Shown in pieces: positions 22,492 to 33,697 of a stretch of DNA of 35,826 nt. The stretch covers positions 78,918-114,743 of the forward strand of contig QZLH01000279.1 in NCBI GenBank assembly GCA_003833135.1, in the 5' to 3' direction. The stretch's first letter is position 1, and each line of letters opens with the position of its first letter. This DNA is from Oehlia diaphana (taxonomy: Eukaryota > Glomeromycota > Glomeromycetes > Glomerales > Glomeraceae). The translations under genes and the position numbers were made by a program. The notes below the pieces were generated by a model. It ran no database searches. It was not told the DNA's origin and saw nothing but the letters and a program-made list of their open reading frames with translations.

Positions 22492-22638
22492 GTGAAGAGT
22501 GAGGGATGACAACGGTCGGTTATGGTCGGTTATAATCGGTTATAGAAATTTAAACGGTCAGTTATGGTCGGTTAAAAATTGGTTAAACGGTCGGTTAAAC
22601 GGTTATGATCATAACCGTTGCCATCCCTAGTCAAGAGT
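22492..22638. mobile_element. hAT-like MITE (129 bp) with 9-bp flanking duplication
   Basis: The ends AGGGATGACAACGGT (22502-22516) and the reverse complement of 22614-22628 (AGGGATGGCAACGGT) differ at one base of 15. The near-identical 9-mers GTGAAGAGT (22492-22500) and GTCAAGAGT (22630-22638) flank the element as a target duplication. Ends of the form YAGGGATGGCAA are typical of hAT-superfamily elements, which make 8-bp duplications; the one extra base here may be chance. Inside are several direct copies of GGTCGGTTAT-like units and a palindromic GGTTATGATCATAACC. It is inserted in the decayed gene on the minus strand. Confidence 0.75.
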
Positions 22639-22639
22639 C

Positions 22640-23185
22640 CCATAATTTTGCGATCATCCAGATTGATGAACGAGTATATTCTAGACGTCATTTAAAGAAC
22701 ACACAAGAGTGAAAAGAATTTTCAATGAGATGCGATTTGCCGAACTCATAAATGACATCCTCCACATGTTCGTCTTAGGTCTCCATTTCAGTTTATCGTC
22801 CATATAAAATCTTTATGGCTATGGATATCTGCGTTAGAATCATCACGGACATCACTATCGGGTTTCTCAATCCTTGTGGTTGGAGAAACGGAGGAATTTA
22901 TCTGATGTTAATGCATTCATGGCGAAGGATGAAAGGGATGACAGCACGTGGAGGAGGGATCTAGATATGAAAAGTGGGTTGATAATTCTTACTATAATAG
23001 TAATAAAGGATTAAGTATAAAATCTGATTTTCAACTTTTAGCTAAAACAAAAGTGTATCTAACTTCCCTCTCCGGGTTTTCTTTGAATTACCAACGCTAA
23101 AAGGTTCACTATTGATTGCTCCAGTTCTTTGGCCGCTTCCTGAGAATGTTGAATTATGAATATTAAATGATGGTTCATTGCTCAT
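22640..23185 (-). pseudogene. Multiply broken gene of unknown family
   Basis: Protein-like pieces follow each other in different frames on the minus strand. First, 23185-23042 is an open frame of 47 codons starting with Met (MSNEPSFNIHNSTF, then a Ser/Gly/Lys-rich stretch) and ending in a stop. Next, 22880 to about 22790 reads TRIEKPDSDVRDDSNADIHS. Then about 22789-22688 reads EMET, a stop codon, then DEHVEDVIYEFGKSHLIENS. Finally a frame up to the MITE reads SFINLDDRKIMGLL. The 160 bp between the first two pieces could be an intron. With at least two frameshifts and one nonsense codon it cannot be functional as read. I recall similar N-termini in dispersed Rhizophagus families but cannot name one. 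Beyond the MITE (below 22491) the similarity is lost. Confidence 0.5.
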
Positions 23186-23756
23186 TTCGATCTACGTTTT
23201 GAATCCCACTCCTTTACAAGTTGGCGGTCAGGCGGTCGAGTATCTAAAGTATCTAAAGAAGAATCAAGTAATTAACATTTTTTCAACAGCACGATTCTGA
23301 ATTTCCAACCGATTTCTCTAAAAAACTTGAAGCAACACTAAAATATTGCCTGTAGTTTGGATTGACTAAAAATTGAATGATAGGAAAATTTCTATTTGCC
23401 ATTTTAAATTTTGAAAAAATGCTATCTCATTTTCCTTTATCACTTCTAATAATGTTTTCGAGGTCGAGACCTTTTAAATGTGTCTATTTTCGTCTGGAAA
23501 GGTTCTTTGTCACATTCGTTTAGAAACTCTATGGTACTTTATGATATTTCACTGAACATTGACATGGATAATTTTTTATAATTATGAAAGCATATCAAAC
23601 GTGCATGTTAATTCTATAAATAAATAAACTGAATTTATATTATTTTTAATATCACAATTTAATATCAACGAAATTCATCAAAATTTTAAATGTTATCAAA
23701 AAAAATGTTTATTATACGGGTTTAAAACTTGATCTATTTTGTTTGTGAAAATTTTT
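23186..23756. other. Intergenic, upstream of the decayed gene and downstream of GUF1
   Basis: No feature beyond AT-rich sequence. It holds the 3' untranslated region of GUF1 next to 23757. No gene is supported. Confidence 0.4.
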
Positions 23757-26700
23757 TTATTTCTTTTTTGATGTACCAGAACCTTTTGATAAGAAATCAT
23801 AAAATGCTTTTTGAGGTAATTCAATATTTCCTAATAAATAAATTAAAATTGTTACAAAATAAACATTTTCAATTCATTCTTCATTCAACTAATAAGTAAT
23901 CTAGACTACAACATACCGATCATTTTCATCTTCTTTTTCCCTTCTTTTTGTTTTTCAAGTAATTTCATTTTACGAGTTACATCTCCGCCATACTAAAAAT
24001 TAGATTTGTGTTTTTAGAAAATTTCTTTTAACGAAAAATATTCATTAATAAATTATGACTTACGCATTTTGCGGTAACGTTCTTTCGCATAGCAGAAATT
24101 CTAAAATCAATTCAGATGGAATTACGTCAATCACAAAATAATTGCAAATGATAACGATAGAGAACTTACGTTTCTCTAGCAATAACTTTTCCTCCAACGG
24201 CTGTTTGTATTACGACTTCGTACAATTGTCTAATTTTAAATTTTTAATATATACAAAATTCTATATTATAATAATTTATTTAATATTAAATACACTTACT
24301 TTGGTATAACTTCACTTAATTTTTTTGCCCATTCTCTTCCAACATGTGTAACTTGAGATCGATGTAAAATTGCTGCCAGGGCATCTACAGGTTTTTTATT
24401 AATCAGCACATTCAACTGTATTAAAAAACCATAATTACTAATGTTTATTGATGTAATAAGACTTGATGAGAATTAGATAGCATTACTTTAACAATATCGG
24501 TTGTTTGATATCCTATATCCTCATAATCTAAACTAAAATAACATAATTGGATATTAGTTAACATATACACGATTCGTGGTTAAAATTTAAAGATTGGATT
24601 ACCAAACCTTGCATAACCGCTAGATTTTGATTTTAATTCATCATGAAAATCTGTTACTATCTCTGCTAGTGGTATACAATATTTCATAATGACACGCGAT
24701 TCGTCCATATAATTGTACTCCAACTGTTCTCCTCTACGAGACTTAAAAATAAGAATGTTTATTAGAGAATGAAAGTAATAGTTCAATAAAACGTTACTTG
24801 ATATTATAAAATAAACATACTCCACAAAGATCCATAACAGAACCCATGTAATCCTAAAAGAAAGTATAAGGAAGTATAAGGAAAGTATAAGTAATTTTTA
24901 AAAGTTAATCAATTTTATTATTTGACAATACCTCTGGTAATATAATGGTAGCCATAACAATTGGCTCCTGTAATTCAGCCACCTTATTTTGCATTTCCAT
25001 TGAATCCGGAAATTCAGCCGGATTACGAATTAACTTTGATGATCCATCACGATTAATTACTAAAATTAAGTTAATCAAGTTAATCAAAATAAACCTATAA
25101 TATGTAGCAAAACAAAACAAAAATAATTTGTTACTATAACTCACTCTTATAAGGAACTGTCGGCCGAGTGATAATTATATTGGCGTCATGTTCCTATCAC
25201 AAGAGAAAAGGATTTTTTAATCTTCCTTAAGAAGTTTGCCAGATTCAAGCGCTTAAAGTACACTTACTTCTTCTAATCTTTGTCTGAATACATCCATGTG
25301 CAGTGTTCCTAAAAATCCAATACGCCAGCCTTGGCCCAAAGCCATGCTTTTAACAATTATTTAAATTATTAAAATGTTTATTTTTATATGCACATCAATA
25401 AACTTAATTTGATTTCATACCTTGTCTCTTTTTGAACAGAAACACTAGCATCATTCAATGTCAATTTGGTGATTGATTCATCCAATCGGCTAAATTCATT
25501 TGTATCTGTAGGAAATACACCGGCAAATACCTACAAATTATACAAGTAACAAATTTGATTTAATTTTTTTTAGCATATTTACAAAAACACCGTATTTCGA
25601 TTTTAAGATCATATTAGAGAATTAGGAATTTCAACTAATTCATACCATGGATTTTGCAGGTTCAAATCCTGGCAGGGGTTCCACTGGATTTTTGATATGA
25701 TAAAATGTATCACCAATATGAGCTTCAGCTGCGACCTTCATGCTACAAATAACGTATCCCACTTGCCCAGCATGTCTAAATTTATAAGAATAATTTAGTT
25801 CGTGCGACATAAAGATATTATGATAATAAGAGCTTTTATTGCATACAAATATCCGGTCGTAACTTGTTCAGGATGCATAATGCCAATATCAATAACTTCA
25901 TATTTTTTTTCCGAATATGCTGACATTATCTTATCACCTAAAAAATTTAATGGTTAACTATTAATTTAACATTAAGAACACATTTCAAAAAAAGACAATT
26001 ACCTTTTTGTAATCTTCCATCGACAATTGCCATTACACAAACAACACCAACATATGTATCATACCATGAATCAAAAAGAAAAGCTTTTAAAGGCTTATTA
26101 ATGTTTCCACTGGGTCTAAAATTAATTAATTAATTAAAATTTAGCCAACAATATGTCATAATTTGAAATAAAGTAAAATAAGTAAAACATACGGAGGTAT
26201 CTTTTCGATTACGATTGGTAAAATTTTTTCAACACCGACTCCAGATTTAGCTGAAATCTTGAATACAACGTAATTAATTATAAAACGGCTTAAAACAAAA
26301 AAAAAGCATGAGGAACAATACAAAATATTTTCATACCAATGCAATATTCGAAACATCCAATTCAAATGTACTTTCGATTTGATTTACGACACGATCAGGT
26401 TCAGCAGTAGGAAGGTCAATCTGTAAATTAAATAAGTTTGTTTGAATACATCGAATAATCAAAAAGAAACTTTACGTCCGTACTTTGTTTATAACAGGTA
26501 TGACAGTCAATCCTTCATTAAAAGCCAGAAAGAAGTTAGCGACAGTTTGTGCTTGAATCCCTTGTGATGAATCTACTAATAATATTGTTCCTTGACATGC
26601 CGCTAGTGATCTTGACACCTCATAATTAAAATCAACGTGTCCCTATGTTATTAAATAAAAATTTTAATTTGAACTTATTAACTTATTTAAAATTTATAAG

Positions 26701-27518
26701 AAATTTATAAAGAAAATATCTTACTGGTGTATCGATTAAATTAAGTAAATAACTTTTGTTATTATATTTATAAAACATTGAACATGTCTAAATGAATAAA
26801 CTTTTAATAAATACAATGCGGCATTATTGATGCAAATAAGTATACCATACTTGAGCTTTTACTGTAATCCCTCTTTCTCTTTCAACAGTAAGTTTATCTA
26901 GCACCTGTTGGTGTAAATGATTAGAAGAAATTGTCCCTTCATTATTATAGAAAATAAAATTAGCCCTAATTCCATTATTAAGATGCAATTGACGAAATAT
27001 AACGTTCCTACCTGTAAGTTCTAAAAGCCTTCAATTTAACGACAAATTGTTAAAATTATTTCTTATATTTGATAAAATGAGTTTCATCGACTAGTATAAG
27101 TTCTACCTATCTGCCAATGTACTTTTCCCATGATCTGTAATTATATAAGTAGAATTATTATCAAAAAATAATTATTTTTTTGATAAAATAAAAAATTATA
27201 ACGTACCTACATGAGCAATAATACTAAAATTTCTAATGTTTTCAGCCGGAAATTTAGATAAATCTATAATTTTGTTCTAAAATAAAGTATTCAAATCGTT
27301 ATTTTTTATGAATTAAGAAAAATTTTCACGAAACCACAGAATTTTACCGAATTCGACGATGAAGATTGATCTCTTTTCTGTAATGATTTTATTAAATTAT
27401 CATAATTTATATATAACGATCGGTTTACTCTATTTAAAATATATGAATTTCGATTAAATATATGGACATTGCTGTAAAGTTGTGACTTAAAATTAGAAAG
27501 AATCGGTCGAAAAATCAT
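23757..27518 (-). CDS. GUF1: Translation factor GUF1 / mitochondrial elongation factor 4 (LepA), 672 aa, 24 exons
   Basis: Mitochondrial ribosome-dependent GTPase that back-translocates tRNAs and supports accurate translation under stress. Exons, 5' to 3': 27518-27348, 27276-27207, 27134-27107, 27028-27012, 26936-26851, 26787-26725, 26642-26484, 26420-26337, 26257-26193, 26115-26003, 25937-25847, 25775-25646, 25530-25421, 25346-25268, 25193-25145, 25059-24932, 24853-24821, 24741-24608, 24532-24487, 24415-24300, 24229-24170, 24100-24064, 23992-23917, 23830-23757; 2019 nt. Residues 1-57 are Arg/Asn/Ser-rich with few acidic residues, fitting a mitochondrial presequence. G motifs: AHVDHGKST (about 78-86), [11 protein letters not shown] (115-125), DTPGHVDF (143-150), NKID (197-200), SAKSG (228-232). 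LepA signatures follow: [29 protein letters not shown], and [10 protein letters not shown] near the end. Yeast and human proteins are of similar length. Exon 4 is only 17 nt. The gene diverges from the WDR6-like gene. Confidence 0.96.
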
Positions 27519-27665
27519 TTCGACTTTTTTTTTTAAAAAAAAAAAAAATAAATTTTATCATGGGTAATCTGCATCATTGATAACTACAAAAAAGGATAAA
27601 TTTCGTACATTTTAAGATTCGATTATCTTTTTCACTTTCTCTTTTAAATTAATGAAAATAAAAGT
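27519..27665. promoter_or_regulatory. 147-bp bidirectional promoter between GUF1 and the WDR6 homologue
   Basis: The two start codons point away from each other with only this AT-rich spacer between. It has T/A homopolymers next to the GUF1 ATG (27525-27550) and a T/C-rich stretch near 27628-27650. Both promoters and 5' leaders must share it, so the genes are likely co-regulated. This is an inference from spacing. Confidence 0.7.
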
Positions 27666-30600
27666 ATGGATACTCAAAAGGTATATTTTTTTTGATTGTC
27701 GTTATTTACGAAAAAATCCGTAATTAAAAACGATTGTAGTACTTATCAATTTTATTTTTTTCAGTTTCAGAAACTTTTCTACGCAGGTCCAATAACATCT
27801 TTATGTTTTCATAATGACATAATATTGTTATCTGGTCAAGGACCTTATTTTAAAGTTTTTTATGTTCCAACTGGAAATTTATTATATAGTCATCCTATTA
27901 TGGAATACTGGAGAATATATAGGATTGTACCAGGTAATTCTAAACACAATCGTTGGGTTTGCTCATATTTTAATGATTGATAACTAAATTTTGATTCTTT
28001 TCTTGAAAGTTAAATTTGTAAAGAAAGAAGAAATAACGGTAGAAGAAAACAAAAATAACAAGACATACTATAACAGTATTATTAAAGAACAGAGATTATT
28101 GGCCATTTACGGATCAAAGACTATTCAAATTGTTAACATTAGTATAGATTATTATAAGGACAAGTATGTTGATGGTTTTACTTTTCGAAATTTTCATATT
28201 ACCCACATCATATTCCTGTATTTCTTATTTCTTTTTATTGATTAAAAAAGGTTAGAGCCACCTAGAGTTTCAATTACTTTAGGGACGAGGTTATCACCAT
28301 TAAGAGATTGGGTTTATGATGTCAAATGGTTATATGGTAATATTAACAATTCGACATCTACATCTACTAGTTCTGTGGATTTTGTTGGAGTAAGAAATAA
28401 AACAATTTATCTGCATTTTTTATTTATTTATTTTTAATCTGTTTCTGACTTTAATTTCCATTTTTTCAAATTATAGTCATCTATAACTAATCCAGAAGAA
28501 TTAGCGATAGCATTTGCTCATAATTTTGTTGAAATTTATAATATTCAAAATAAAACCTGCGTCTATTCTATTCAATGCGAAGAACGATGTATATTATATT
28601 CTGCAAGATTTTTTGGTGATACTCTGAATGAACTAATTTTAGCTTCCGGTACGGTATTTAATCAAGTTCATCTATGGGACGTTATGAAAAAGAATGAATT
28701 TGGAGATGGAGTTGTATTTAAGAAGCTCATTGGACATGAAGTAAGCTATAAATATCAGGAATGATGATTTAATTGGACATAAATTAATTTTTAGTTTATG
28801 TATGGTTAGGGTGTTATATTTGGAGTAAATTTTAGTGATGATGGAAAAACAATATCTTCGGTATCAGATGATAGAACTATTCGCGTTTGGAAGACTGACA
28901 GAAATGAAAAGTAAATAGACATCTATTTCTTCAACGATTTCTTCAACGATTTCTTTGTCGAACTTTTTAAGTGGAGATTATGTTTAAATCAAAAACACTC
29001 TCTTAAATCGGTAGTCTGATTTTTATAGATCTAATTCTCTTATATTCTATGGACATATGGCGCGTGTTTGGGATTGTCAAATTTTAGACAATTATCTCGT
29101 CAGTATTTCAGAGGTATTATTTTTTTTATTATTCACTCTAACTTATTGTTACTCATTTATTGTTACTCTCTAATACAATTTTATTACTATTATTAGGATT
29201 CGACATGTCGAGTCTGGCAAAATTCAATAGATTTAAATGTGAATGATGAAGCAAGTGATGTGAATTGCCTAGCCTGCTGGGAGGGTCATGTTGGAAAAAG
29301 TGTTTGGAGCTTGGCGATTGATCCTTCAAGGAAAATCGTTGTAAGTTGTATTTTAGGTGAAAGAGGCAAGAAATTTTTAGTAAATAATGTAATTTATTGT
29401 ATTATTATTTCAGGCTACAGGTGGAGGAGATTCAGAAATTCGATTATGGTCACTTTCGTCGGTTACAAATAATAAGATAGGCATGCAATTTTTTTTCCGA
29501 ACGTTTTACAAGAGATCTTGGCATAATAAATTAATTTTTTTTTTTAAATAGATTCTGATAAGGATTTGATTAAAATCGAATTGCCTCCTGTTGATTCTTA
29601 CGCTCACTTAGAAGTAAGTGATATGTTTATAGGAATTTCGATTATCTTCATTATATTCTTGTATTCTTATTCCTTCCAAAAAACTTCGCTCTTCTTAATC
29701 AATAGGGAAATACAAGAGAACACATTAGAAATTTTGTTCAAGTTGATTATTCTTCTGTTGTTATAGCTACAAATTATGGGCAAGCTTAAGTTTGATTTAT
29801 ACTGTTTAAGTATAGGATAATGAGTTAATCTTTTTTTCACAATATTTTTTTTATAGATACTTATTAAGATATAGCTATGTAACAAAAGAATGGTTGTCTT
29901 TATATAATTCAAAAGAATTACGAAATTATACAATGATGAAAGTTTCAAATTGTGGAAGAGTCGTGTGTTGTGGAAGTATTAATGGTAAAGTGTTTGTTAT
30001 AAGTGTATATCAAGAATTTCAGGTAAATGAAAAAAAAATAATGATATAACTATTAATTGTAGAATTATTAATAATTCTTTTATGTTACTTCTAATAAGAC
30101 TATAGAGAAGAATTTACATCAATATAAAGTGTTCGAATTATTTATAGAGGAAACTGAAGGTTTGTATTAAGTATTATAAATTATTCATTTTTACATTTTA
30201 TTTACTTATAATCTTAATTAAAATAGATCCAAATATTCTATACGTGGTTTCTCATGCTATTCATAATGAAATATATTTATTAAAATTGGATTTAAATGAT
30301 TCAGTAAGTCAAAATTATCTATTTATAAAGACGTACGTGATTATATTTCACTAATTGCATAATACAATAGGAACCTAGATTTGAAAGTCTTTGTAAGCTT
30401 TTTATGCCACCGCGATTTCAGTTAATGTCCCTTGCATTCTGTCCATCATATCGTCTACTAATATGCGGGTCACGGGAGAGCGGGTTAGCAATTTATAACT
30501 TGAATCCACCCATTTTATCTAATACGGGAAATTCTATAAAAGAACTGTCTCCAATCATTTATTTAAAAAAAACACATGGAAGGCAAGCGGTGACATCTGT

Positions 30601-33600
30601 GGCTTTTAGGACAGATAAATTAAAGAGTAATGAAGAAGAGGTATTAATGATATATACTTCAGGAAGAGATGGCGGATATATTAAATATAGGCTCAGAGGC
30701 TTATCTATTTTAAATTTAAAAACTAATTATTCCGAGAGCTCAGAAAAAGATCCAATAATAATAGAAATCAATAAGACAAAAAATTGTGATGATGATTTAT
30801 ACGAGGATACTAAAGATTATAATATAGATAGTGATAATCCCGCAAAAGAATTGCAAAAGAAAGAATTAGTAGATGGATTAATTTTAGAACAAGTTTACAA
30901 AGTGAAGATTACGAAAGGATGGTTAGAAAAGGTAAGTTAATATAATACGAAATTTTATTAAATTTTTATATTAATTCTGATGAGATTTAAAAAAGGTGGT
31001 TTTCGTAGAAGATGAACTTATACTATTAGGATTTTTTCGGAAAAGATTTTTTGTCTATAACGAAGACAAGAAATATGAGGTATTGGCTAATTTGGATTAC
31101 TTATTTTGATTTACATTAGAAGCTTTGTATAATAATTTGTATTTTTTGTTAGATGTTTTCCGTAGCGTGCGGAGGAGCACATAGAATGTGGCATTTTAAA
31201 GCTAAAGATAAAAGAATGGATAAGGCAAGTTTTATGTTTATTAGAAAAGAAAATGTAAGAACATTTTTAATTTATTATTATAAAGATATTCTTCAGGTTA
31301 TTAATTTTTTATATTTATATAGGTTTATATTTATTCAAGGGAAAGTTCGGCTATTAATGAGGGATTTGACGAATGTAAATTACAAGGAAATTTTCATGGA
31401 AGAGAGTGTAGAATTGTTAATTATTTATGTGCGTATTTTATTGACCATACACGATTATTGTCATCTGATACGATATTTATTTAATTTTTTTTTTCCTACA
31501 GCTTATCCGCTTGATCTTGATTTAGAAAATAATGATCAAAAGCCAATAATATTTGCTACAGGAGCGGAGGATGGTATTCTAAGACTCTTTCAATGTAGGT
31601 TTAGCTTTAATTGTTATAATAGGAATTCGTCTATACTAACATTCTCTGATATATGTTAGATTTTCCTGATAAGCAAGAAAAAAATTTGGTTAGTTTATGC
31701 AGCATAAAGAAGCATACTTCTGTAATTAAAAGTGTAGAGTGGAGTTACGGTAAGTTTTTTTTTAAAATATATTAAATATGTAGAAAATATAAGAGTGTAT
31801 TTATGAATTTTTTCTAGGAACTGAATTATTATTATTTTCAAGTGGAGCTAATGAAGAGTTAAGATGTTGGAAAGTTGAAGTTAGCCTTGCATGTAATCAA
31901 CCGGAAGCAGGCTCTTGTAAGTTCAATAGCTACAGTTACTATATATATTATATTATTTATATTTTTGTAATCTAATTAAATAATTTAATAATTTTTCCAC
32001 TATATCAGCATATCCATCGGTAGACGTTAATTGTTTAGAATGGTCCTTGTGTCCAGCTGTCAGGTATTCAAAATATTTTACTCGAATTATATATTTGTTA
32101 TATTTGTAAAATTATTTATTTTATTTGATTAAATATTAGTGAAATTCCGGAAACAAGGATTATGGATACAAGTGTTTGTTTAATTAATTCATTCAAAGGA
32201 TTGCATTTTATTGCAGCTGTATATTCCGACTCTGTATTAAGAGTAGGATTCTCTTTAACTTATAATATACATCCAATTCTACGGGGAATATTTTCGTCGG
32301 TAAACCACAAATTTACTTAAATTTTCTTTTTAATAGGTATGGCTTTTTGATGAAAAGAAAAGGAAATTTTTTTTAATCGGAGACGCTAAATTTCATACTA
32401 GATGTATTTTGCAAGTTCGTCATTTAGTAATTTCAGGTATATATATTCGTTATTCGTAAAATGATCGCGATATAAACTTTTATTTAAGCAAAAACAAAAG
32501 AAAAAATAATTAATTATTAATTTTTTTCTTTGAAATAGCAGAGGAAAATTCAAAGGATGGAATTATTTTATTTACTTCTGCAACGGATGGAAGGTATAGT
32601 ACATTAGAAAGTGAATATTTTTATTATGAAAAATGTGACTAATATTTTGTCTTTTAGAATTGCTATTTGGGACGTGTCGAGGCCTATTTATAGGTGTGTT
32701 TGATTTAGTATATTTATAATTTAATTTCTTTAACTAAGTATAATCATCTTTCATTTAGTTATTTAGGTTTATACGATAAAAGTAATGAGGCGATTAATTC
32801 ATTAGATTTGGGAGAACCAGTTTATTATTATCAAGCTCATCAATCTGGAATAAATTGCTTAGCAATACATCCAATGTCTTATTATAATAGTCTATTTATG
32901 ATCGTAGCTGGGGGAGATGACAATGCTATATCAATAGCATATTTTGAAATTTTATGGAATACATTCCGCAAAGAGGATGATTATAATAAGATTCAGTTAA
33001 TAATTAGACCTAAATATAGAGAAATAGTAAAAATAGAGGCCGCGCATGGATCATCCATTCAAGGTAAATAAATAATGGTACTTCAAAAAATTTTATATAC
33101 CGTGTAATATATATACATTCCATCCTTATTAGATTACTGATTGTCCCTATTAATTAGGTATTCATGTACTGAATGATACGAAAATACTAAGCACAGCATT
33201 AGATCAGAGATTAGATTTGTGGGAAATAGATTTTTATAGTCGAGATAAGATAGATGAGGTGAAATATTTAGTCGACAAATATGATGAGGTGAAATATTCC
33301 AAAGATGAATTCGACAAACGTGACGAGGTGAAATATTCCAAAGATGAGATCGACAAACGTATTGAGGAGAAATATTCCAAAGATGAGATCGACAAAAGTA
33401 TTGAGGTGAAATATTCCAAAGATGAGATCGACAAACGTATTGAGGTGAAATATTCCAAAAATGAGTTTGACAAACGTATTGAGGAGAAATATTTCAAAGA
33501 TAAGTTCGACAAACGTAATGAATTTAAATTAATTAAATCCGAATTTGTAGATGTATGTGATCCGTCTTCAATGAATACTCTAAGAATTAGTGATAATATT

Positions 33601-33675
33601 GTATACGTAACAATTGTTGGAATTGGTATAGAAATATTTAAATATGAATATATACAAAAATATACAAAAGTATAA
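27666..33675 (+). CDS. WDR6: WDR6 / Rtt10 (Trm734)-type WD40 protein, 1291 aa, 28 exons
   Basis: Large WD40 scaffold that in human and yeast partners FTSJ1/Trm7 to 2'-O-methylate tRNA position 34. Exons: 27666-27680, 27765-27933, 28010-28163, 28251-28389, 28477-28740, 28810-28910, 29029-29113, 29197-29340, 29414-29480, 29552-29613, 29706-29779, 29857-30022, 30108-30159, 30227-30303, 30371-30931, 30996-31079, 31153-31254, 31323-31428, 31502-31594, 31660-31749, 31818-31916, 32009-32063, 32140-32242, 32337-32436, 32539-32593, 32658-32693, 32759-33063, 33158-33675; 3876 nt. WDR6 landmarks in order: PITSLCF, LLAIYGSKTIQIV, CEERCILYSARF, SDDRTIRVW, GHMARVWDCQIL, GGGDSEIRLW, HGRQAVTSVAF, TSGRDGGY, CGGAHRMWHF, FHGRECRIV, SDSVLRVW, ATDGRIAIWD, SGINCLAI, LDQRLDLWEID. 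It is about 170 aa longer than human WDR6, partly because of the repeat insert near the C-terminus. Two introns use GC donors. Exon 2 could also start at 27771. Confidence 0.93.
29481..29551 (+). other. GC-AG intron (intron 9 of the WDR6 homologue)
   Basis: The exon ends AATAAGATAG and the intron begins GCATGC. No GT donor nearby keeps the frame: one 20 bases upstream gives the wrong phase. Joining 29480 to 29552 restores the frame across G|AT to read NNKIDSDKDL. The acceptor is a normal T-rich AATAG. Confidence 0.75.
29780..29856 (+). other. GC-AG intron (intron 11 of the WDR6 homologue)
   Basis: The exon ends AATTATGG and the intron begins GCAAGC, close to the usual GCAAGT consensus for this donor class. 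Reading through gives a stop within four codons. Joining 29779 to 29857 gives TNYGYLLRYSYV in frame. Confidence 0.78.
33253..33516 (+). repeat. In-frame 39-bp minisatellite inside the last WDR6 exon
   Basis: Six tandem 39-bp units (33283-33321, 33322-33360, 33361-33399, 33400-33438, 33439-33477, 33478-33516) are preceded by a 30-bp partial unit (33253-33282) and followed by a degenerate remnant to about 33546. Each encodes 13 residues of the form (D/I)E(V/E)KYSKDE(I/F)DK(R/S). These are highly charged and predicted helical or coiled-coil. They fall at residues 1162-1239, between the strand LDQRLDLWEID and the final strands of the propeller, so they form an inserted surface loop. Confidence 0.9.
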
Positions 33676-33697
33676 TTTTTTATTATTATAAATCTAA

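Noticed and set aside
25659..25669. GGTTCAAATCC, resembling a tRNA B box
   Set aside because: It lies inside GUF1 exon 12, without an A box or cloverleaf. No tRNA gene is supported anywhere in the window.
31429..31501. Protein-like read-through (AYFIDHTRLLSSDT) after WDR6 exon 18
   Set aside because: It runs into a stop shortly after. A GTGCGT donor at 31429 and the TACAG acceptor before 31502 give the correct phase and the expected continuation.
33234..33512. Minus-strand repetitive open frame opposite the WDR6 minisatellite
   Set aside because: A 39-bp repeat keeps every frame that lacks a stop in one unit open; the plus frame is fixed by the WD40 context.
33253..33516. Tandem repeats as a possible CRISPR-like array
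   Set aside because: Units are directly adjacent with no spacers, lie in frame in a eukaryotic exon, and encode a regular peptide.
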